A DNA stretch of 18,410 bases from Lachnospiraceae bacterium (GCA_024689605.1 JAILDD010000140.1:1-18410), one strand, 5' to 3'; positions 1-7,450 are shown, counted from the stretch's first letter. Notes: generated by a model from the letters alone, not told the origin. A program made the numbers and translations.

Positions 1-156
1 AAGTCCATAGCATATAGCATCAAAAATCGATGTCTTCCCTGCTCCCGTATCACCGGTTATCAGGTAAAGCCCCTGAGTGCCCAGCTTATTCATAGGTATT
101 ACAATTCTTCCGGCATAGGGGCCGAAAGCTGACATTGTTAATTTTACAGGTCTCAT
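1..156 (-). CDS. sbcC: SbcC exonuclease subunit (N-terminal fragment, cut by window edge)
   Basis: Only the first 52 codons are present. They read as the start of the SMC-like ATPase subunit of the SbcCD nuclease: the early MRPVKLTMSAFGPY strand followed by a Walker A motif GDTGAGKTS at about residues 35-43 and then IFDAICYGL. SbcC pairs with SbcD to process hairpin and blocked DNA ends, using ATP bound by its head domain. The ATG lies 3 bp after the sbcD stop, with a GGAGGGG ribosome binding site inside the last sbcD codons, so the two are co-translated in the usual sbcD-sbcC order. The rest of the gene continues beyond position 1. Confidence 0.93.
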   Translation of the reverse strand, partial: MRPVKLTMSAFGPYAGRIVIPMNKLGTQGLYLITGDTGAGKTSIFDAICYGL

Positions 157-159
157 TTT

Positions 160-1287
160 TTACCCCTCCCACACTCGTTCAATGCACTCTGTGATAAATT
201 TCGTCTGTTCCTCACTCATAGGAGTGTTGTTCTGTTTTTCAAATAATTCCTCAAAAAGTTCCAGTGGACTCTTTGTTTCAATATTTTCAATACCGCATAT
301 TTCTTTCCGTTCCTTTGTGCGGGTATTGTCATAAGTTATCTGCATGATATTCGGATAGATAACCCTTAGTTTGCCCATGGCATCCGGAACATCATTTTCA
401 TCAGTCAGGATTGCATGGATATAGTCTTCCGTGCTGGTATTCTCATAGTTTTTCTTAGCAGTCAGTTCTTCGTATGTACCCTTTATTTCCCTCATGTCAT
501 GCAGGGGAGTGAGAGGTATCTCATCCAGAGTTACTTTCTTTCCATTAATATTCACTACCGTTATGGATTTATGATGATCCTTCTCGGAAAAAGAATACTT
601 AAGGGGAGTTCCGCAGTAACGGACAGTTTCTCTTCCGATATTCTGTTTTCCGTGGATGTGTCCTAACGCAACGTAATCGAACTCATCAAATACATCTGCG
701 TTAACATTATCAAGACCGCCTACGACAACTTCTTCAGATTCACATCTCGCCGCTCCTGTAACAAACTGATGCGCTATCAGGATATTTGTGGCAGAATGAT
801 CAATATCAGCCTTGCTTAATGCCACCCTGCAGGCATCCGTATAATCATTTATCTCTTCATCCTGGAAAAAGCTTTTTACTACTGCCGGCTTAACGAAGGG
901 CAGCATGTAAATAAACACCGTTTCATCACCGGCTTTGAGCGTACAGCGCTTTACTATTCCGTCATAAACAGGTGAAAAATGAATGCCCATCGTCTCTATA
1001 AGCTCACCATGATCAGCAAGCCTGATTGCTGAATCATGATTTCCGCTTACTACAAAAACAGGGATCTTCTTTTCTGCCAGACTTATCAGAAAATCATCCC
1101 ATAACTTCATGGCTTCCTCGGAAGGAACTGACCTGTCATAAATATCCCCGGCTATAAGTATGCCGTCCGGTTTTTCCCTGGCGACAGCTGTAAGTATTTC
1201 TTTTAAGATATACTTCTGATCCTCAATAAGTGAAAACTCCTTTAGACGCTTTCCTAAGTGCAAGTCAGAAAGATGAAATAATTTCAT
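160..1287 (-). CDS. sbcD: SbcD exonuclease subunit (Mre11-like)
   Basis: This 375-residue protein is a calcineurin-like metallophosphoesterase of the SbcD/Mre11 family, the nuclease partner of SbcC in repair of DNA hairpins and double-strand ends. All metal-binding motifs are visible: D8xH10 in the first strand, GDIYD (D48), GNHD (N83-H84), H173 and GHIH (209-212). The length fits bacterial SbcD. The ATG at 1287 is preceded by a well-spaced AGGAGG. The gene is first in the operon and runs directly into sbcC 3 bp further on. An extended -10 promoter with a flanking dyad lies about 45 bp upstream. The C-terminal third is less conserved, as expected for the capping domain. Confidence 0.95.
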   Translation of the reverse strand: MKLFHLSDLHLGKRLKEFSLIEDQKYILKEILTAVAREKPDGILIAGDIYDRSVPSEEAMKLWDDFLISLAEKKIPVFVVSGNHDSAIRLADHGELIETMGIHFSPVYDGIVKRCTLKAGDETVFIYMLPFVKPAVVKSFFQDEEINDYTDACRVALSKADIDHSATNILIAHQFVTGAARCESEEVVVGGLDNVNADVFDEFDYVALGHIHGKQNIGRETVRYCGTPLKYSFSEKDHHKSITVVNINGKKVTLDEIPLTPLHDMREIKGTYEELTAKKNYENTSTEDYIHAILTDENDVPDAMGKLRVIYPNIMQITYDNTRTKERKEICGIENIETKSPLELFEELFEKQNNTPMSEEQTKFITECIERVWEG

Positions 1288-1315
1288 ATGATAAACCTCC
1301 TAAAAGCGCGTTTAT

Positions 1316-1346
1316 TATGCCATTGATAACATTATATCATGGCATA
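1316..1346 (-). promoter_or_regulatory. sbcDC promoter with flanking perfect dyad
   Basis: On the minus strand an extended -10 element, TGA followed by TATAAT, lies at 1331-1339. No good -35 is seen, as is common for TGn-type promoters. An 8-bp perfect inverted repeat, TATGCCAT at 1316-1323 and ATGGCATA at 1339-1346, brackets the -10 with a 15-bp spacer. It could be an operator covering the promoter or the base of a 5' hairpin. It does not resemble the Gram-positive LexA box. The rest of the 128-bp gap (1288-1415) holds the sbcD ribosome binding site and AT-rich sequence. I see no terminator for the gene upstream. Confidence 0.55.
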
Positions 1347-1415
1347 TTTGAGCTATCGGGATAAATTTGTGCCTTTTGGAGATTGGGTATATATATTTAG
1401 ATAGTTAAGATTTTT

Positions 1416-2189
1416 TCAGTATATTATTTTTTCCATTACCTTTGGAACGATGCATTTTATCTTTCCTTCATATTTTGCATCAACGTAATCGGCAAAATCC
1501 TCCGGGTTTTCACCGTTGACTGCAAACATATCCCAGTGTCCCGGGATAACTATCTTTGTTCCGGCATCACCTGCAAAATCAGCCGCTTCCTGATAAGTCA
1601 TATTGCCAATCCAGTGCTGTCTGTAACGCTTGCCGTCCCGTCCGTTGATCGGAAGCAGCTCAACATCGATATCGCCGAACTGCGTTACTTTCGACAGCAT
1701 TCCTTCGTATCTAACCGTGTCGCCGGCGTGATGGATCCTTACGCCATTTCCTTCTATGATGTATTGTAAATAAGGATATAAACCGGTCTCAGGATCACGG
1801 TCCAGAAACTCGTGAGATGCAGGTATCGCATGAACCACACAGTCCTTAACTGTTACCGATTCTCCGTCATTTAGTCCTACTGCATTGTCAGGATCCACTC
1901 CGTCTTCAAGGACCTCATTCATATGAGCTCCGGGAAATATAAACTTTGCCTCAGGATTGGTTTTAGCCCATACCTTCCAGGCCTCGTGATCGATATGATC
2001 AAGATGGTTATGTGTTCCGAGAAAAGCATCTATCCCTGTTAATTCATCAGCTGTAACAGGCGGCGGTACAAGCCTGTCTTCCACAGGAGAGGCAAAATAA
2101 TCTACACATATTGTCGTATTTCCCATTTTGATCAGAAGTCCCATCTGGCCTAACCATGTCAGTTCTACGGTACCGGGATTATCTTTCAT
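1416..2189 (-). CDS. UlaG-like metallo-beta-lactamase-fold hydrolase
   Basis: This 257-residue protein has a metallo-beta-lactamase fold of the UlaG-like branch (L-ascorbate-6-phosphate lactonase and relatives). The signature THNHLDH supplies H60, H62, D64 and H65. A further histidine is in PASHE (H126), the metal-bridging aspartate is in HHAGDT (D157), and the last ligand is probably H218 in PGHWDM. It is about 100 residues shorter than UlaG itself, so a lactonase role on ascorbate is not assured; the substrate is unknown. There is no signal peptide, so it should be cytoplasmic. It starts 6 bp after the stop of the small membrane protein upstream, with a modest AGGGTGA site, and is almost certainly co-transcribed with it. 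No ascorbate PTS genes are nearby, which argues against ula function. Confidence 0.8.
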   Translation of the reverse strand: MKDNPGTVELTWLGQMGLLIKMGNTTICVDYFASPVEDRLVPPPVTADELTGIDAFLGTHNHLDHIDHEAWKVWAKTNPEAKFIFPGAHMNEVLEDGVDPDNAVGLNDGESVTVKDCVVHAIPASHEFLDRDPETGLYPYLQYIIEGNGVRIHHAGDTVRYEGMLSKVTQFGDIDVELLPINGRDGKRYRQHWIGNMTYQEAADFAGDAGTKIVIPGHWDMFAVNGENPEDFADYVDAKYEGKIKCIVPKVMEKIIY

Positions 2190-2195
2190 ATCTGC

Positions 2196-2645
2196 TCACC
2201 CTGCCTTGATTATCTCAGGGGTCTTATCTTCATTTAAGACCATATCTACATAGCAGTGCATGCGGATTCCCATTTTTTCAACCTTATTTGTAGAGAGCTT
2301 TACAATATCCGTTACTGTAAGCCCGTCCGAATTAGGAAAATATCTGTCATAAAACAGGATCGAGAATTCGGTTTTAGAACCTTTTTCCCTCATATCCATT
2401 ACCATGCCCTTTACTACAACTGCATTTGGACGCTTGGGATCCCCAAGACTTATGTACTGGGTATTCGTAAGTATATCCAGCTGCTCATCGGTCAGGCCTT
2501 TAATGTATTCCGCAGTTTTCTCCTTCATCCTCTTTGAATATATAATTGCCCATACCACTCCAAATATAACAGCTCCAACCAAAGCCACTATACCTATTAT
2601 TGAAACAATGCTGATTATTAAATCTGCTGTATCTCCTGTCTGCAT
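2196..2645 (-). CDS. Small single-TM membrane protein, unknown function
   Basis: I do not recognise a family for this 149-residue protein. One hydrophobic helix (about residues 8-36) is followed by a charged YSKRMKEK stop-transfer and a soluble cytoplasmic domain of about 105 residues. That domain is predicted beta-rich near the end (VVVKGMVMDM, KTEFSILFYD, RMHCYVDMVL). A short helix with GLTDEQLDILTN (about 50-61) follows the membrane segment. It is translated from an ATG with AGGAGG four bases upstream. It is first in a two-gene unit with the metallo-beta-lactamase-fold hydrolase 6 bp downstream. A role as membrane anchor or regulator of that enzyme is possible, but only the linkage supports it. 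Confidence 0.75.
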   Translation of the reverse strand: MQTGDTADLIISIVSIIGIVALVGAVIFGVVWAIIYSKRMKEKTAEYIKGLTDEQLDILTNTQYISLGDPKRPNAVVVKGMVMDMREKGSKTEFSILFYDRYFPNSDGLTVTDIVKLSTNKVEKMGIRMHCYVDMVLNEDKTPEIIKAG

Positions 2646-2672
2646 ACTTCCTCCTAAATCTGCCTTATTAAA

Positions 2673-2718
2673 TCAGTCTTTTACTCTGCGGTCAGCCATA
2701 TTTTCCTCAATACCGCAG
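2673..2718 (-). promoter_or_regulatory. Leader hairpin presenting an 8-codon upstream ORF
   Basis: In the predicted 5' untranslated region of the 149-residue membrane protein gene, CTGCGGT (2712-2718 on the minus strand) pairs perfectly with ACCGCAG (2686-2692). The 19-nt loop contains a Shine-Dalgarno sequence GAGG (2705-2708), a 5-nt spacer and an ATG at 2699. That ATG opens a short frame, MADRRVKD, ending in TGA at 2673-2675, about 28 bp before the main ATG. The arrangement suggests a leader peptide or translational control element. It is read directly from sequence; function is inferred and an accidental frame cannot be excluded. Confidence 0.35.
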
Positions 2719-2727
2719 GCATCTGTT

Positions 2728-2756
2728 ATGGTAGCTAATATCCTTTGGTGTGTCAA
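2728..2756 (-). promoter_or_regulatory. Promoter for the membrane protein/UlaG-like operon
   Basis: On the minus strand a perfect TTGACA (2751-2756) is separated by 17 bp from TACCAT (2728-2733), which matches the -10 consensus at four of six positions. It would start a transcript with about 75 nt of leader containing the hairpin and short ORF. Its -35 is 24 bp from the -35 of the divergent radical SAM promoter. Confidence 0.6.
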
Positions 2757-2780
2757 TATATGTCCGGGTCCGGTATCGCT

Positions 2781-2809
2781 TTGAGTTTATTTGAATCAAA
2801 TGCTATAAA
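2781..2809 (+). promoter_or_regulatory. Promoter of the radical SAM gene
   Basis: TTGAGT (2781-2786), a 17-bp spacer and TATAAA (2804-2809), with a TGC extension just before the -10, form a near-consensus sigma-A promoter. Transcription would begin around 2816, giving a short leader of about 24 nt before the TTG start with GTGAGG upstream. Confidence 0.65.
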
Positions 2810-2839
2810 AAAAACAATCAGATTGTGAGGTAATCCGGA

Positions 2840-4198
2840 TTGAAAAAGAGTATTCTATTCCTGCGTCCATACTACGGTTTTCATGTACACAGCGATGCAC
2901 ATGGTGAACTGGGCATGCGTCAGGATAATGATCATGTTTTTCCGGATCTGACACTCTTAACAGCGGCCACTGTCCTTTCTGAAAGCGGGGAATACCGGGT
3001 AACAGTTCTGGATGCTATCACAGAGGACAGAATGCTTCCGGATGAACTTCTCCTGAAGCTCGAAAACGAAAGCATCGATATCGTTGTACTCAAAACAACA
3101 GGGGCAACACTCCAGCCCGATCTCACTTTATTAAAAGAAATACATAAGATTAAGCCGAAAGCTGATCTGAAGATAGGAGGACTTACGGCCAAAATACTGA
3201 AAAGATGGCTCACAGAAAACGCATCATATATCAATGAAGTAATAGAAGACCCCTTAGATGAGTATGCACTCCGGCTTGTGAATAAGGAAGTCAGTCTTAA
3301 ACTTATGCCCACCCCGGATTACACAATGGTCAACTACCGGGCATACCAGGATGAAATATAAGGACTCCGTCTTACACTGATCGCCGGCAGGGGATGCCCA
3401 ATGCATTGTCTGTACTGTCCGTACAAGCTTTATTACACAAGGCACGAATACAGGGATACCGATATGATAGTGGATAATATCCGCAGACTGATAGAACTGG
3501 AGCCTGAGGAAATTCAGTTCAGAGATCAATATTTTTCTGCAGACACGGGAAAAGTAAGGGAGCTGTGTGAAAAGATCATTTCGCAGGACCTTAAGGCCAG
3601 AATTGTCTGTGAGACCAGATTAAGCAGTCTGGATGAAGGGCTTCTTGCACTCATGAAAAAAGCCGGTGTCTCCATGATCTGTTTTGGGGTTGAATCAGGT
3701 GATACGTCTATTCTTAAAAAATACCAAAGCCTAAAGGGAGAGACAGCACGGATAAAGGAACTGGTAGATCACGCACGGAGCCTCGGCATTGAAACCATGG
3801 CGTTTTACATTATCGGATTCCCCGAAGAAACCCGGGAAATGGCACAGAGCACCTATCAGCTGGCAGAGTATCTGGATACTGATTATGTTTATTTCAATGA
3901 ATATGAGCATTGTCAGTTTGATCCCGAACATACGCTATATACACCTGATCTTTTTCCTGCTTTTGCTAACCGCACTTCCATTGAATACCCCAGCGTATTA
4001 AATGCAGGTGAGCGGGAAGATCTTGTTTTGAATTTCAGTCATCAGTATGCGATGCGCATGTCACAGTCCCAGGCATATGATGCAGGTTATAAGAAAATGA
4101 TGAATGCCAAAGAAGCGATCAGGATCCTGCGTCCCCTCGTCTCAGACCTTAATGAACTTAGTGCAGCTGCCAGAAAAATACGGCAGGGGCAGGTTTGA
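2840..4198 (+). pseudogene. B12-binding-type radical SAM protein, interrupted by an in-frame TAA
   Basis: One reading frame runs from a TTG start (GTGAGG nine bases upstream) to a TGA at 4196-4198, broken only by TAA at 3359-3361 (codon 174). The part before the stop is a Rossmann-like domain typical of the N-terminus of B12-binding radical SAM enzymes (LLTAATVL, SIDIVVLKTTGATL, DLKIGGLTA), without a clear DxHxxG. The part after it holds the cluster motif CPMHCLYC (C186, C190, C193), FGVESGD near residue 275 and a typical MAFYIIGFPEET strand. The first ATG after the stop lies between C186 and C190, so reinitiation there would lose a cluster ligand. Together the two parts give an ordinary 452-residue family member. 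Options are a recent nonsense mutation, a sequence error or a functional split; mutation or error seems likeliest. The substrate is unknown, and the gene stands alone with its own promoter. Confidence 0.75.
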
Positions 4199-4202
4199 TG
4201 AG

Positions 4203-5792
4203 TTATTCCTCATCCCTTACAGCCCAGGCTGATTCGTCCACCTGCTTTTTGGCTTTCGGGCGGTTTTCGTCACACATGATCCGTGATACAAGAGCGATGA
4301 TCAGCATATAGGCAATTGCCATAACTGTCAGGGGCATGATAAATTCATAAGTGTTCTGCCTGAAATATTCCACGATCCTGGTCATATCATATACGGCAAT
4401 ATATCCGGCTATGGGAGTAAATTTTATGAGATTGATCACATTCTCCCTGTAGCTTTTCCACATAGCTTTTCCCGAACGGATGTAGAGAGCGGCAAAAAAC
4501 TCATCCGTGTCTATATACTCTACACGGTAGTTACGTTCCAGGTCACCGTTGATCTCATCCGTTGCGTTTTCCTTTATGGTATGGTATACCCTCTCGCTGA
4601 ATATTATGGTAAAGCCTATTACCGCTGCAACAATCTCACCTAAGTACATATCCTGATAATAAACATAGTATAAAAACATTATGGTCATTATGGCAGGTAT
4701 GCCCCTGATGATCAGAATGGTCAGCTTTGTAAGCTGTCTTACAATGGGATCCGCACGCTGGGTAAGTATGTACATAATGCATCCCATAACGGTTCCGGCA
4801 ATGACCGTCAGTATTGTGATCAGAAGAGTGGTACCGATACCTTTTAAGAACAGTTTGTAATTATCATTTTCAATAAAGGTTCTGTTAAAGGACCTCTCAA
4901 AATGAGAAACTTCCTTTTTCTCTGCCTGAACACTGTTGCTCACACATATTGATGCTCCACCGCGGTAATCCGCTTCGCTGAAATACAGCTTCTCTGCCCT
5001 CTCCTCAGTAACTGTGATGGCGCCGCATCCCATATCAAATGTTCCGTCAGCCACACCGTCAAGCATAGCCGAAAAATCCAATGGACCGGCTTCCAGCGTA
5101 TATCCGTATTCACGGCAGAATCCTATAGCCAGGTCGATGTCATATCCCACCGGCTTTCCCGCAGACATATAGGAAAAAGGAACATTGCTGATATCATAGA
5201 CAAGCTTTATGGTACCGTTAGTACCGTTAAGGTCTGCCATTGAATCGCTGGTTTTATTATCAGTGCGGTCGCCGAACCACTTATCATCAAGCTTCTGCAG
5301 CTCGCCGCTTGCCCTCAGGCTCTCCACATATTCACTGAATTCCCGGCCCAGTTTTTCCCCGGATTCATCCTTTGTAAAAATAAAAGCGTAATCGGCAGGC
5401 TCCACATATCCGTCTATCAGACGGTAATCCTCATTCCCCCGCATGATCGCCCTGATGATGGGTTCATCATCAATGACACCGTCCGCATTTCCTATAAGGA
5501 CTGACTTATACGCATTCTCGCGATCATCAAAGTGCAGGATCTTTGCCTCCGGATAGTATTTTTCAGCCAGGTCACTGAATATGTATCCGTCCACCACTGC
5601 CAGTGTGATATCACTACTGTTAAACCCTTCCACAGTTTCCGGAAGGTTTTTTGTTTTTTCATCTTTCCCGCATGCCATGGGAAGGGTCACAAAAAAAGCA
5701 AGCAGCATCAACATCAGCATTATCTGCACGCTGCTGAATCTTTTATTTATTATGTTGTTGATAATATCTGTTCTCTTCATAAAATACATCAT
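4203..5792 (-). CDS. Amino-acid-type ABC substrate-binding/permease fusion with permuted binding domain
   Basis: This 529-residue protein fuses solute-binding (SBP_bac_3-like) sequence to a polar-amino-acid-type permease. Residues 22-41 are a hydrophobic N-terminal segment ending in PMAC, a poor lipobox. Residues 60-174 match the second half of such binding proteins (AVVDGYIFSD, ADGVIDDEP, ending in the hallmark KWFG). Residues 193-286 match the first half (VPFSYM, KPVGYDIDLA, TVTEERAEKLYFSEADYRGG). Permease helices start near 316, with IIRGIPAIM at 361-369 and INLIKFTPIAGYIAV at 453-467. The EAA loop that docks the ATPase is poorly conserved and apparently shortened. No ATPase gene is in the window. 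The product should sit in the membrane with the binding part outside. Any of the Met codons at 1, 2 or 5 could be the start. It is 80 bp downstream of the lysozyme gene on the same strand and convergent with the radical SAM gene (4-bp gap, no hairpin). Confidence 0.82.
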   Translation of the reverse strand: MMYFMKRTDIINNIINKRFSSVQIMLMLMLLAFFVTLPMACGKDEKTKNLPETVEGFNSSDITLAVVDGYIFSDLAEKYYPEAKILHFDDRENAYKSVLIGNADGVIDDEPIIRAIMRGNEDYRLIDGYVEPADYAFIFTKDESGEKLGREFSEYVESLRASGELQKLDDKWFGDRTDNKTSDSMADLNGTNGTIKLVYDISNVPFSYMSAGKPVGYDIDLAIGFCREYGYTLEAGPLDFSAMLDGVADGTFDMGCGAITVTEERAEKLYFSEADYRGGASICVSNSVQAEKKEVSHFERSFNRTFIENDNYKLFLKGIGTTLLITILTVIAGTVMGCIMYILTQRADPIVRQLTKLTILIIRGIPAIMTIMFLYYVYYQDMYLGEIVAAVIGFTIIFSERVYHTIKENATDEINGDLERNYRVEYIDTDEFFAALYIRSGKAMWKSYRENVINLIKFTPIAGYIAVYDMTRIVEYFRQNTYEFIMPLTVMAIAYMLIIALVSRIMCDENRPKAKKQVDESAWAVRDEE

Positions 5793-5872
5793 CCACTATG
5801 TCGAGACTTTTCATATATTGCTATCCGACCATGCAGACAGGCATTCTCTCCAAGCAATTAGATAGCACTGCA

Positions 5873-7264
5873 CTAGTTTTCCTGACCACTGTCGCCGGCC
5901 TCTTCCACCGCTGCATCACCAAAATTCAGATTCGTTCCATTAACCTTTTCAAGCCCAGCCTCGTTATCACTTACATTCTCCCTGTTTAAGCAGGCTTCCC
6001 TTATGGCATCCGCACTCGAGGCCCTGTCAAATGAAAGGGTAAAGTAGTTGTCGCAATACGGATCCTGCGGAATCTCATACATTTTCAGCCAGAGATAGCA
6101 CGCATCCACCACTTTCCCGCTGTTGCGGATCTGTTTATCCATACTCTTAAATTCATTCGACTCAAGTATGTGTACGACATAATGCGCCTGCATTTCCGGA
6201 TCGGCTATATTAAACTTATATTCTTCACCGGGGCCGCCCGGTCCGAACCATACCTCAGCAAAATGATACAGTCCCTCTTTTTTGGCATAGGAAGTATACT
6301 GGCCGTAGCCGTAGCCTCCGTCTATATTGACCCACTCGCCGTATTTATTATAAAAACCGTTGGTAGCATCCAGAAGTCTCGCTTCCAGAAAGTCCTGCTT
6401 ATCGATGGTATGACGGTTTATTTTTTCAGTATATTCGTGGTCTTCTATTTCCCAGATCTGGTTATTGTAATCCTCAAGATTTCCGGCCTCAAAACGCGAC
6501 TCGGATTTCAGGTTGCACATTACTCCGAGGGTCGCGGTCTCATTGCCGTCAAAATGCTCCATAAGAAGATCCCATAACAGCTGTTCCTCTGTTATACCGT
6601 CCAGGGTATGATACTGCTTTTCCTCGGGTATATCTTCGTTTTCCATTGCTAAGATTATTGCCTCATCTACCGGCGTATCGTCTATGATTCCACGGGATTT
6701 AAGGAAGGATCCGGGAATGCATATTTCGATCAAAGCAATAAGAAAAACAAGCACCGCCAGGCCGATGGCACTTCTTCTGATGAAATTTTTAAGATTTGAG
6801 TTGGTTTTATCCGCCTCTATGCGTTCAAGACGGTTTTTATCACGGATCTTTTTTTCCCGGTACAGTGACTGCACAAACTCTTCATGTGCATCCAGTTTTC
6901 TGTCTATACGCTGTCTTCTCTGTTCGAGCCTTTCATCTATGCGTGCTCTCCTGTGGGCAAGGAACTTATCGAATCTTGCAGTACGATCAAGGAAGCGTTT
7001 TACCTTTTCCACATCCCCCTTGATGCATCTTGACTTGATCCGTTCACGGCGTTTTGCTATCCGCTGGTCCTGCTTTGCCCGAAGCTCTTCGCGAAACCTG
7101 GTCCTATTGCTGCGCGCACCGGCTATCCGTTCATTCCTGCGATCAATATAGCCCTGCCGCTTTTCCATAAAAGAAGATTCCCGGGCTGTCTTTCTCTTAT
7201 ATCCGGCATTCGCAAGTTCAACAAATCTTTTATGCTGTTCTGCTGTCTTCCTATCGTAATTTAT
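5873..7264 (-). CDS. Membrane-anchored phage-tail-type lysozyme with long basic cytoplasmic N-terminus
   Basis: From the first ATG (7168) the protein has 431 residues. Residues 1-128 are extremely Arg/Lys/Glu-rich with recurring RIDERLEQRRQRID-type heptads, likely a charged coiled coil. A membrane helix lies at 133-151. Residues about 190-395 match the phage tail lysozyme (PF18013-like) domain: LGVMCNLKSESRFEAGNL, with E223 a likely catalytic residue, then GGYGYGQYTS (284-293) and a final helix pair. The enzymatic domain should face the outside and cut peptidoglycan. The frame stays open and in character for 32 more codons upstream of the ATG, up to an ATA at 7262-7264 that sits 8 nt after a perfect AGGAG (7273-7277), whereas the ATG itself has only a weak GGGA. 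I therefore give the longer span; the conservative gene is 5873-7168. The C-terminal tail (about 397-431) is acidic and low in complexity. Confidence 0.75.
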   Translation of the reverse strand: MNYDRKTAEQHKRFVELANAGYKRKTARESSFMEKRQGYIDRRNERIAGARSNRTRFREELRAKQDQRIAKRRERIKSRCIKGDVEKVKRFLDRTARFDKFLAHRRARIDERLEQRRQRIDRKLDAHEEFVQSLYREKKIRDKNRLERIEADKTNSNLKNFIRRSAIGLAVLVFLIALIEICIPGSFLKSRGIIDDTPVDEAIILAMENEDIPEEKQYHTLDGITEEQLLWDLLMEHFDGNETATLGVMCNLKSESRFEAGNLEDYNNQIWEIEDHEYTEKINRHTIDKQDFLEARLLDATNGFYNKYGEWVNIDGGYGYGQYTSYAKKEGLYHFAEVWFGPGGPGEEYKFNIADPEMQAHYVVHILESNEFKSMDKQIRNSGKVVDACYLWLKMYEIPQDPYCDNYFTLSFDRASSADAIREACLNRENVSDNEAGLEKVNGTNLNFGDAAVEEAGDSGQEN

Positions 7265-7314
7265 AACAGATTCTCCTGATGTTCTATCTTATTTCTTTGA
7301 TTATAGCGGTCTTT

Positions 7315-7345
7315 ATTATACCATATACAGCCCAAGTTATGTAAA
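7315..7345 (-). promoter_or_regulatory. Promoter of the lysozyme gene
   Basis: On the minus strand TTTACA (7340-7345) precedes an extended -10, TGG followed by perfect TATAAT (7315-7320). The 19-bp spacer is long, but the extended -10 compensates. It would start about 40 nt upstream of the AGGAG at 7273-7277, which supports translation starting near 7264. Confidence 0.55.
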
Positions 7346-7356
7346 TTACGTGAGTT

Positions 7357-7404
7357 AAAACTTCCCACACCGTATAGACTCGCCTATCGGTGTGCGGAAG
7401 TTTT
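7357..7404. repeat. Hairpin element, copy 1 (between divergent promoters)
   Basis: A 48-bp imperfect palindrome: AAAACTTCC plus CACACCG pair with CGGTGTG plus GGAAGTTTT, with a single unpaired C (7395) and a 13-nt loop. It looks like a terminator but lies between the outward-facing promoters of the lysozyme gene and rsmG, so neither gene's transcript should contain it. Its ends match the hairpin at 12932-12980 almost exactly. It may be a bidirectional insulator, a shared operator or a small dispersed palindromic repeat. Confidence 0.55.
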
Positions 7405-7421
7405 GGGTAACAACTATCAGT

Positions 7422-7450
7422 TTGAATAAAACCCAATATAAGAATATAAT
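7422..7450 (+). promoter_or_regulatory. Promoter of rsmG
   Basis: TTGAAT (7422-7427), a 17-bp spacer and a perfect TATAAT (7445-7450) make a strong sigma-A promoter. The transcript would start near 7457, about 45 nt before the ATG at 7502. This excludes nothing downstream but leaves the ATG at 7466 with almost no leader. Confidence 0.7.

Noticed and set aside
1416..2189. Ascorbate utilisation gene ulaG
   Set aside because: The protein is about 100 residues shorter than UlaG and no ula PTS genes are present; only the general fold is supported.
3359..3361. Stop codon reassignment of TAA
   Set aside because: sbcD, the DUF1700 gene and other intact genes here end naturally at TAA, so TAA is read as stop in this organism.
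3401..4198. Separate radical SAM protein starting at the ATG at 3401
   Set aside because: That start removes the first cysteine of the CxxxCxxC motif and has no good ribosome binding site; the frame is continuous with the upstream B12-type domain.
5873..7168. Prophage remnant
   Set aside because: Apart from the lysozyme domain there is no phage structural, integrase or packaging gene, and the protein carries its own membrane anchor.
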